DNA of 64,000 nucleotides from the NCBI RefSeq assembly GCF_025175675.1, contig NZ_JANIOA010000001.1:62001-126000 (forward strand), read 5' to 3'. Shown one piece after another: positions 57,953-64,000 of this stretch. Origin of the DNA: Sedimenticola hydrogenitrophicus. Lineage in GTDB: Bacteria; Pseudomonadota; Gammaproteobacteria; Chromatiales; Chromatiaceae. How positions within the stretch are numbered: the stretch's first letter is position 1; each line of letters starts with the position of its first letter. The position numbers were made by a program, and so were the translations under genes. The notes beneath the pieces are model-generated. The model was not told where the DNA came from. It did no database searches and saw nothing but the letters and a program-made list of their open reading frames with translations.

Positions 57953-58807
57953 TCACCGCGCAAGCTCCAGCACCTCAGCACTCTCCCTATCCTCGCCCCG
58001 CTGAATGATCAGTTCAACCCGCCGGTTGATGGCCCGGTTTTCCCGGGAATCATTCGGCACCAGGGGAGCGGAATCCGCATGCCCCTCCACCGCGATGCGC
58101 TTGGGATCGATATTGGGATCATCCAGCAGGGCGTGGACCACGGTCACGGCGCGGGCGGATGAGAGCTCCCAGTTGGAGCGGAACCGATTGGTGGAGATCG
58201 GCACATCGTCGGTATGCCCCGCTACCACCACGTTGCCGGGGGTGCGTGCCACCGCCTCGCTGATGCGCACCATCACGCCATAGAAGTCGTCGTTCAGCTT
58301 GGCGCTGCCGGAAGGGAAGGAGCCCTTTTCGTTGATGCGGATAATGATCTTGGTCTGTTCCGTCTCCACGCTGACCAGACTCTCCTCGATTTCCAGCTTG
58401 AGTGCCTCGCGGATCTCCTCCGCCTGCCGGGCCACCTCTTCCAGCAATTTCTCCTTCTCGGCCTCGACCGCCGCCTCGGCCAAGCCGTCAGGCACCTCCA
58501 GATGCTGCTGCTCCACTTCCGTGGTCTGTTGCCTGACCTCATCGATAATGGCGGGGTCCGGAATGGTGGAGGGTGTGAACTCCTGCTTGATCACACTGGT
58601 GCCCATGACAATATCGGGTACCGGCACCTCACGCTGCACGCCAAAGGCGTCCTTCATCGATTCCGCCATCTTCTTGAAGCGGATCGCATCGATCTCGGCA
58701 AATGAGAGCAGCAGCACGAAAAAACACATCAGCAGAGACATCAGGTCGGCAAAGGTGGCCAGCCAGGGGGGCAGACCTGGATCACATTTTGGGCAATCGT
58801 CCGCCAT
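57953..58807 (-). CDS. pomB: Sodium-type flagellar stator protein PomB (MotB family)
   Basis: A 284-residue stator B subunit. The N terminus MADDCPKCDPGLPPWLATFA and the following FADLMSLLMCFFVLLLSFAEID match PomB of Vibrio; the Asp in TFADLM is the ion-binding residue. A long Glu/Gln-rich periplasmic linker (about 75-150) precedes the OmpA-like peptidoglycan-binding domain with VAGHTDDVPIS and NRAINRRVELII. It is five bases downstream of pomA. Confidence 0.92.
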   Translation of the reverse strand: MADDCPKCDPGLPPWLATFADLMSLLMCFFVLLLSFAEIDAIRFKKMAESMKDAFGVQREVPVPDIVMGTSVIKQEFTPSTIPDPAIIDEVRQQTTEVEQQHLEVPDGLAEAAVEAEKEKLLEEVARQAEEIREALKLEIEESLVSVETEQTKIIIRINEKGSFPSGSAKLNDDFYGVMVRISEAVARTPGNVVVAGHTDDVPISTNRFRSNWELSSARAVTVVHALLDDPNIDPKRIAVEGHADSAPLVPNDSRENRAINRRVELIIQRGEDRESAEVLELAR

Positions 58808-58812
58808 ATCGC

Positions 58813-59574
58813 TTACTCGGTCTCTTCCTTGGCGCGTTTATTCGAGGGCAGGTAGGTGGAGAGCAACTGCTCCAGTACCCGGGGGTTCATGCCTTCCTGG
58901 ATCCCGGCAATGGTCTCGATGATCAGGGATTTATTGGTCTTCTCCAGGGCACTGGCCCGTGCCAGCTTGTCTGCCAGCGGCTGGGCAAAGGCGTTGGCGA
59001 TAACCGCGCCGTAGAGCGTGGTCAGCAGCGCCACCGCCATGGCGGGGCCGATACTGGCCGGATCGGACATATTGGCCAGCATCTGTACCAGACCGATCAG
59101 GGTACCGATCATGCCCATGGCCGGGGCCATGGTGGCCATGTTCTTGAACATGGTCTGACCCACCTCATGACGATCTATCGTCAGATCGATATCCTTGCTC
59201 AGGAGCCGATTGACCAGGGCCGGATCATGCCCGTCGACACAGAGATTGATACCCTGTTTGAGAAAAGAGTTGCCGATCTCCTGCCCCTCCAGGGCCAGCA
59301 GACCGTTCTTGCGGGCCACATCGGCCAACCTGACCGCCTCCTCAATCAGCGTGGCCGCATCATCCGTTTTGTAGAAGAAGGCCTTCATGCCGATGGTGAA
59401 GGAACCGAGAAAATCCTTCAGTGAAACCTGCATCAGGGTCACCATGAAGGTGCCGCCCACCACAATCAGAATTGAGGGTATATTGACAAACAGCATGATA
59501 TCACCGCCCGTCGCGATCGCGCCGATGATGATACCGATACCGCCAAGCAACCCGACCAGTGTCGCTATATCCAC
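58813..59574 (-). CDS. pomA: Sodium-type flagellar stator protein PomA (MotA family)
   Basis: A 253-residue, four-helix stator A subunit. NIPSILIVVGGTFMVTLMQ, then the cytoplasmic loop with LALEGQEIGNSFLKQGINL, and MAPAMGMIGTLIGLVQML / IGPAMAVALLTTLYGAVIAN in the last two helices are close to Vibrio PomA. The GTG start at 59574 is preceded by GAGGAAG. It forms pomA-pomB-PilZ and drives the flagellum with sodium ions, by homology. Confidence 0.93.
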   Translation of the reverse strand: MDIATLVGLLGGIGIIIGAIATGGDIMLFVNIPSILIVVGGTFMVTLMQVSLKDFLGSFTIGMKAFFYKTDDAATLIEEAVRLADVARKNGLLALEGQEIGNSFLKQGINLCVDGHDPALVNRLLSKDIDLTIDRHEVGQTMFKNMATMAPAMGMIGTLIGLVQMLANMSDPASIGPAMAVALLTTLYGAVIANAFAQPLADKLARASALEKTNKSLIIETIAGIQEGMNPRVLEQLLSTYLPSNKRAKEETE

Positions 59575-59800
59575 AAATACTTCCTCGTCACTCTACATAA
59601 AATCCAGGCACGCAATCCTGTAGCGGACAACCGCGGCGAAACTTTAGATATGGAGAGTGCAATATATTCGGTTAATTCGCTACAATCGGCCATCGATACC
59701 GCCCGCTTACAATTCCACGGGTTTCCGCCGGCAAATTGTCCAGACCCACCCGCGCTGGATGTCGCCAAACCCGCAAATCCACAACAGAAGGAAGGTTGAA

Positions 59801-60637
59801 TTGAGTGCCCCATCCACGAAACCGATTCTGATCACCGGCTGTTCGAGCGGTATCGGCCTCTGTGTAGCCGAGGGTCTGAAACAGAGAGGTTACCGGGTGA
59901 TCGCCAGCGCCAGAAAGAACCGGGATGTGAAGCGGCTTGCTGCAGCCGGGCTGGAAGCCGTGGAGCTGGATCTCGCCGACTCCGACAGTATCCAACGCGC
60001 AGTCGACCGGGTGCTGAGCATGACAGATAATCGGCTCTACGCGCTTTTCAATAATGGCGCCTATGGTCAGCCGGGGGCGGTCGAAGATTTGAGCCGTGAG
60101 GCGTTGCGCGCCCAGTTTGAAACCAACCTGTTTGGCTGGCACGACCTGACCTGCAAAATCATCCCGGTGATGCGCAGGCAGGGCGAGGGCCGGATCATTC
60201 AGAACAGTTCCGTGCTGGGTTTCGCCGCGTTGCCTTATCGCGGCGCCTATGTCGCCAGCAAGTATGCCCTGGAAGGTCTGAGCGATACCCTGCGGCTGGA
60301 ACTGCAGGGCAGCGGGATATCGGTCAGCCTGATCGAACCGGGACCGATCGAAAGCCGTTTCCGGGCCAACGCCTACGTCATGTGGCAACGCCATGTCGAT
60401 CCGACCGGCAGCCACCATCAGGCCGCCTACCGGGCGATGCAGGAACGGCTGACCCGGGATGGCCCGGCGGTGCCGTTTACCCTGCCACCGGAAGCGGTGC
60501 TGAAACGGGTGATCCATGCCCTGGAGAGTCCCCGGCCACAGATCCGTTATTACGTCACCTTTCCCACCTATCTGTTCGGCACCCTGAAACGACTGCTCCC
60601 GCATCGGCTCATGGACTGGGTGCTGAAGCGGGTGTGA
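59801..60637 (+). CDS. Short-chain dehydrogenase/reductase
   Basis: A 278-residue NAD(P)-dependent oxidoreductase. The Rossmann loop is ITGCSSGIGLCVAEGL, FNNGAYGQPG replaces the NNAG motif, Ser is in NSSVLGFAAL and the catalytic pair in YVASKYALEG (YxxxK). It resembles the YciK/retinol-dehydrogenase-like classical SDRs of unknown substrate. The start is TTG 59801 because AAGGAAGG lies five bases before it and the similarity begins there. The C-terminal tail (YYVTFPTYLFGTLKRLLPH) may touch the membrane. Confidence 0.88.
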   Translation: MSAPSTKPILITGCSSGIGLCVAEGLKQRGYRVIASARKNRDVKRLAAAGLEAVELDLADSDSIQRAVDRVLSMTDNRLYALFNNGAYGQPGAVEDLSREALRAQFETNLFGWHDLTCKIIPVMRRQGEGRIIQNSSVLGFAALPYRGAYVASKYALEGLSDTLRLELQGSGISVSLIEPGPIESRFRANAYVMWQRHVDPTGSHHQAAYRAMQERLTRDGPAVPFTLPPEAVLKRVIHALESPRPQIRYYVTFPTYLFGTLKRLLPHRLMDWVLKRV

Positions 60638-60699
60638 GGATTCGGGAAGTCGCCCCTCGTTGGGGTTGCCTTGATTCGGAGCAGAGCCCCGGGGAATCT

Positions 60700-60792
60700 G
60701 TAGGATGCGGTGAGTGAAGCGAACCGCATCAAAGGGGCGCTGCCGTTTCCAGCGCGGTTTGGTGCGGTTCGCAAGCTCACCGGCACCCTACG
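60700..60792. repeat. F7 palindrome downstream of the SDR gene
   Basis: GTAGGATGCGGTGAGTGAAG begins the left arm and GGTGCGGTTCGCAAGCTCAC leads the right arm, which ends GGCACCCTAC; the inner loop has its own hairpin GCGCTG...CAGCGC. This is the clearest uninterrupted F7 copy and shows what the 331-464 copy looked like without R1. It lies between convergent SDR and gshA genes; 60793-60920 shows no further feature. Confidence 0.75.
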
Positions 60793-60920
60793 TCCCACAA
60801 ACACCCGCTGAATGACAGATGAGCTCCCGCCAAGGCACCAAGAGCGCGGAGTTTAAACTAGAGCACCTGCTTTCCCCGACACTCTTGGCATCGCTGCAGT
60901 CGTTGCCCGGAATACTCGAT

Positions 60921-62495
60921 CTAACGCTGGGCGAAATAGTCCGCCAGGAACCGGGCAAAATCGCCCTTGTCCTGCTGTTCCATCTCCTGCTGGCGAATCA
61001 ATGATGCCTCGGTTTCCTGCCGAAACATCCGATACCGCTCCGCATCCGGAATAAAACCGTTGAAATAGTCCCGGTGCTGCAGTGATTTACGCCGGGCAAA
61101 GTGAAAAAACCCCTCGCCCTGTTCGCGCATCTCCTGCAGCATCCGCGCGGAGGGTGTGCGATCCGGCTCCGCAACGCATGCCTGCTGCTGCAGAAGCGCC
61201 TGACGGTAGGGTTGGTCCGCGTCCCATTTATCCAGCAGTTCGCATACCGGCTCCATCGCCTGCAACAGCTCCCCGGCCCAGTCGTTCAGCCGGATATCCC
61301 GCCCCAGACGCGACAGGTAGAGCAACGGATCACGCCCCCGGTGAGCGGCGCCGCCAATGTTCTGATCGATCTCCCGGCGCTCCTGGACATTGATCGGCGG
61401 ACTCTCAAGCAACAGGCAGAACACCATGAAGGCACGCAGGAAATGCAACTGCTCCTCGCTCACCCCCAGCGGGTCGAAGGCGTTGACATCCAGGGAGCGC
61501 AGCTCGATGTAGCGGACCCCGCGGCGACGCAGCGCCAGGGTGGGCTTCTCCAGCCCCTCCAGGACCTGTTTGGGTCGCACCGTGGAGTAGTACTCGTTTT
61601 CGATCTGCAAAATGTTGGCATTCAGTTGCTCGTAGCGGCCATTCACCTCCACGCCGATCTCCTCCCACATGGGGCAGGGCGTCTCGATGGCATGGGTCAG
61701 ACTGCGGATATAACTCTCCAGGCTGTTGTAGTTGGCCTTGATGCCGACGCCCTTCTCCTTGCTGTTGGTGTAGCCGATGTCCCCCATGCGCAACGAGGTG
61801 GCGTAGGGTTCGTAATAGGTATGGCGATCGAACTCGAGCAAATCGGTCGGTTTGTCGCCCAGGAAGGATTTGCACACCGCCGGCGAGGCGCCGAACAGGT
61901 AGGGAATCAGCCAGCCGAAGCGCTGCAGGTTGCGGATCAACCCCAGGTAGGCGGCATCGGAGAACTCCCGCTGCGTCAGCCGGCTCCGCCGGAACTCCCG
62001 GTACAGGGGCCAGAAGGCCTCGTCGAAGGAGAAGTTGAAATGCACCCCGGCGATCACCTGCATGGTGCGGCCGTAGCGATGACCGAGGCCGCGACGATAG
62101 ACATTCTTCATGATCCCGGCATTGGAGGTGCCGTAATAGGCCAGGGGGATATTATCCCCGCCATCCAGCACGCAGGGCATGCTGGTGGCCCACAGGTACT
62201 CGTTATCCAGGTGATCGTAGACGAATTTCTGGGTGTCGCGAAGAAAATCCAGCGCCTGCCCGGAACGCACGAAGGGCGGCGTTATCAGCTCGGCAAGGGC
62301 CTCGGAGTAGTCGGTGGTGATGTAGGGATGGGTGAGTGCCGAGCCCAGTGCCGGCGGGTGCGGCCGCTGCGAGATGCCGCCGTCCTCCGAGACCCGCAGG
62401 CTCTCCTTCTCAAGACCTACCGCCCCACCGCTGGCGAGATAGCGTCCAATATCATCCGGCAACTGGCGGATACGGTTTTCTACTGATTGATACAA
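60921..62495 (-). CDS. gshA: Glutamate-cysteine ligase (gammaproteobacterial type)
   Basis: A 524-residue enzyme (E. coli 518) making gamma-glutamylcysteine, the first step of glutathione synthesis. GLEKESLRVSEDGGIS near the N terminus, ITTDYSEALAELITPP, the substrate region GVHFNFSFDE, and YIELRSLDVNAFDPLGV are diagnostic. The upstream 94 bases before the F4 element contain its promoter; no clear box is seen. It is monocistronic, with gshB elsewhere. Confidence 0.96.
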   Translation of the reverse strand: MYQSVENRIRQLPDDIGRYLASGGAVGLEKESLRVSEDGGISQRPHPPALGSALTHPYITTDYSEALAELITPPFVRSGQALDFLRDTQKFVYDHLDNEYLWATSMPCVLDGGDNIPLAYYGTSNAGIMKNVYRRGLGHRYGRTMQVIAGVHFNFSFDEAFWPLYREFRRSRLTQREFSDAAYLGLIRNLQRFGWLIPYLFGASPAVCKSFLGDKPTDLLEFDRHTYYEPYATSLRMGDIGYTNSKEKGVGIKANYNSLESYIRSLTHAIETPCPMWEEIGVEVNGRYEQLNANILQIENEYYSTVRPKQVLEGLEKPTLALRRRGVRYIELRSLDVNAFDPLGVSEEQLHFLRAFMVFCLLLESPPINVQERREIDQNIGGAAHRGRDPLLYLSRLGRDIRLNDWAGELLQAMEPVCELLDKWDADQPYRQALLQQQACVAEPDRTPSARMLQEMREQGEGFFHFARRKSLQHRDYFNGFIPDAERYRMFRQETEASLIRQQEMEQQDKGDFARFLADYFAQR

Positions 62496-62588
62496 TCGCT
62501 TGGTCCCAGGTATGGTCTGTTCTGGTTGTTCGTCCCACCGGCACCGGAAACGACGCTGGATTGTCTGGCAGGGCGGCTGCTGGCATTA

Positions 62589-62751
62589 TAAGGGCCTGTC
62601 AATAAATAACTACTACGTCTCGCTGGTCTTTTCGTCCGCCTTCGGCGTTACGGCAAGGCTTACATAGAGCGGCTATGCGCGCCTTGCCGTGCCTTGAAGG
62701 CAAACGAAAATCCGGCGCAATACATAGCAGTTATTTCTTTCCAGGCCCTAA
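62589..62751. mobile_element. F4 MITE-like element
   Basis: Ends GGGCCTGTCAATAAATAACT and (reversed right end) GGGCCTGGAAAGAAATAACT are terminal inverted repeats; TAA flanks both sides (62589-62591 and at the right end). The long internal arms GCGTTACGGCAAGGC and GCGCGCCTTGCCGTGCCTTG could fold into a large hairpin. It is the better-preserved copy; the second lies at 14921-15099. It sits upstream of gshA and the F2 element. Confidence 0.82.
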
Positions 62752-62822
62752 CCGGCGGGGCGGCCTTCTGTCCGATACGTGACCGCCACTGCCGCAGGAC
62801 ACCCCCTGGGTGTTATGTGTTC

Positions 62823-62985
62823 AGGGCTCGCGCAAGAATAATTTCGTAGTACCGAGGGCGTCACTGGACCACGCCGGCAAGGCACGCTTTGCAGGCAATG
62901 GCCGCTCCCTTGCCAAAAAGCGTAACGCCGGCGGCGGGGTGCAGTGGCGACCGAATACCGGAACTTATTCTTGCGCGAACCCTTA
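62823..62985. mobile_element. F2 MITE-like element, uninterrupted
   Basis: Left end AGGGCTCGCGCAAGAATAA, right end (reversed) AGGGTTCGCGCAAGAATAAG; similarity of the two ends continues for about 40 bases. Here CAATGGCCGCTCC joins CTTGCCAAAAAGCG directly, whereas the 35.9-kb copy has 94 bp inserted between them. The TA-rich flanking triplets match at 2 of 3 bases. It lies in the gap between gshA and pbpG; 62751-62822 has no recognised feature. Confidence 0.82.
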
Positions 62986-63037
62986 GCCTCAGGTTGGGCA
63001 AAGATAAGCGAAAATCAATAGCCAGGATAATCCAACT

Positions 63038-63946
63038 TTGAAGATGTCCATTTTTTTCGCCCTGCTTCTGGCCTTCAGTCAGTTGCAGGCAGGGGAGGAG
63101 CATCCCGGGCGAATCAAGCCGCAACCCGGGGCGCCAGGCCAAACATCCGCCACCCTCTCCCCAGCCGGCAGCGAAGCCTGGAACGGACTGGACCACAAGA
63201 AGCTGAAACTGCGCTCCGCCTCCGCGCTGATCGTGGACGGCAGTGGCAACAGAATCTACAGCAAACAGAGCCAGACCCCGCTGCCGATCGGTTCCATCAC
63301 CAAGCTGATGACGGTCATGGTCATACTCGATGCCCAACTGCCCCTTGAGGAGAAGATCCGTATCACCAAGCAGGACCGGGACCTGATCCGGTTGACCGGT
63401 TCAAGGCTTCGCTATGGCGCCACCCTGAGTCGCGGCCGTCTGCTCGATCTGGCACTGATGGCTTCAGAGAACCGGGCCGCCAGCGCCCTGGCGCGGACCT
63501 ATCCCGGCGGCACCGGGCGGTTTATCCAGGCGATGAATGCAAAGGCCAGGCAACTGGGAATGAGAGGTAGCCGGTTCACCGATGCCGCCGGACTGGATGC
63601 GGGTAATGTCGCCAGCCCCGAGGACCTAGTGAAAATGGTCAGGGCGGCCAGCAAATATCCGGAAATCGTGCAAGCCACCACCCGCCTAAAGCTGGATGTC
63701 CGTCCCTATCCCCGGCTTGGGCCGCTGACCTATGGCAATACCAATCGCCTGCTGAAGAACCAAGCCTGGGAGATCTCCCTCAGCAAGACCGGTTATATCA
63801 ATGAGGCGGGACGCTGTCTGGTAATGCTGGCCAGGGTCAACGGACGTGAACTGATCTTTGTGCTGCTCAATTCATTCGGCAAGCTGACCCCGTTCGGCGA
63901 TGCCAACAGGGTCAGGAAATGGATCGAACGGGGTGTTTCGGGATAG
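63038..63946 (+). CDS. pbpG: D-alanyl-D-alanine endopeptidase (PBP7/PbpG family)
   Basis: A 302-residue periplasmic penicillin-binding protein of the S11 family. A signal peptide (MSIFFALLLAFSQLQAG) is followed by the catalytic Ser-Lys in PIGSITKLMTVMV (SxxK), the ASENRA segment (SxN) and LSKTGYI (KTG). There is no C-terminal amphipathic anchor, consistent with PBP7 rather than PBP5. The start is TTG 63038 or ATG 63044; neither has a strong ribosome-binding site. It cleaves DD-cross-links in peptidoglycan. Confidence 0.9.
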   Translation: MKMSIFFALLLAFSQLQAGEEHPGRIKPQPGAPGQTSATLSPAGSEAWNGLDHKKLKLRSASALIVDGSGNRIYSKQSQTPLPIGSITKLMTVMVILDAQLPLEEKIRITKQDRDLIRLTGSRLRYGATLSRGRLLDLALMASENRAASALARTYPGGTGRFIQAMNAKARQLGMRGSRFTDAAGLDAGNVASPEDLVKMVRAASKYPEIVQATTRLKLDVRPYPRLGPLTYGNTNRLLKNQAWEISLSKTGYINEAGRCLVMLARVNGRELIFVLLNSFGKLTPFGDANRVRKWIERGVSG

Positions 63947-63948
63947 AC

Positions 63949-64000
63949 TTAGGGCTCGCGCAAGGTAACTACTCACCCGGTCGGTAGGTGATTGGCCTGC
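63949..64000. repeat. F2 end followed directly by an F3 end (cut by window edge)
   Basis: TTAGGGCTCGCGCAAG (63949-63964) is the terminal part of an F2 element starting three bases after the pbpG stop. It breaks off after 16 bases into GTAACTACTCACCCGGTCGG, the start of an F3 element that continues out of the window. This looks like an F3 insertion into the end of an F2 element. Confidence 0.7.

Noticed and set aside
60819-61004. Small plus-strand ORF after the SDR gene
   Set aside because: Half of it lies on the antisense of the gshA 3' end and there is no ribosome-binding site.
61101-62486. 461-codon ORF antisense to gshA
   Set aside because: A shadow frame; gshA is complete and matches its family end to end.

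Overview
The window is GC-rich gammaproteobacterial chromosome. Gene content (rnfABCDGE, hda, fabA, class I fumarase, gamma-type gshA, flgN-flgM-flgA/cheV-cheR-flgB, a sodium-type PomAB motor) and the dispersed repeats suggest a marine, possibly sulfur-oxidising lineage such as Chromatiales/Sedimenticolaceae. That placement is inference; no marker such as 16S rRNA lies in the window. Almost everything is core metabolism on both strands. There is no prophage, CRISPR array, toxin-antitoxin module or intact transposase gene.

Layout. 1-4.6 kb: flagellar and chemotaxis genes (flgB start, cheR, cheV, flgA, flgM, flgN) with readable RpoN and FliA promoters. 5.3-7.6 kb: two rSAM/selenodomain-associated transferases and an ArsS-like radical SAM protein. 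7.8 kb: tRNA-Arg(CCT). 8.6-12.7 kb: sucAB with a strong terminator. 13-17.4 kb: Na/Pi cotransporter-like protein, class I fumarase, BolA-like protein. 17.6-23.3 kb: prfC, rimI, family-4 UDG, leuA (preceded by a leucine-rich leader-like ORF) and pssA. 23.9-27.2 kb: ilvBHC. 28.2-31 kb: lapD/lapG. 31.1-35.8 kb: proS, fabA, cpdA and a Pro/Gly/Tyr-rich exported protein. 36.1-38.6 kb: acyP, a TlpA-like protein, arsC, wrbA, hda. 38.9-43.3 kb: CDP-alcohol transferase, DUF2066, purM, purN, DUF3108. 44-48 kb: dCMP-deaminase-like, apbC/mrp, metG. 48.5-53.8 kb: rnfABCDGE. 53.9-59.6 kb: hybrid histidine kinase, nth, DUF1841, and a pomA-pomB-PilZ unit. 59.8-63.9 kb: short-chain dehydrogenase, gshA, a D-Ala-D-Ala endopeptidase.

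The unusual layer is the intergenic DNA. Most large gaps hold small non-coding palindromic elements of about ten families, often nested. One family (F3) has GTAAC ends and 8-bp target duplications, as expected of an IS66-type MITE. Two others (F2, F4) have T(A/T)AGGG ends and lie between 3-bp TAA/TTA flanks; twice that triplet is the TAA stop codon of the neighbouring gene. A hairpin element (R1), with a compensatory base change between copies, occurs five times, each time inside another palindrome; two copies are ~94-bp insertions into F2 and F3 elements.

Functional threads: sodium energetics (Rnf, PomAB, Na/Pi-type transporter), c-di-GMP control of surface life (LapD/LapG, PilZ next to pomAB), arsenic chemistry (ArsS cluster, ArsC) and branched-chain amino acid synthesis (ilvBHC, leuA). 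Starts were reassigned from the longest ORF wherever a ribosome-binding site, promoter position or family alignment argued for it.
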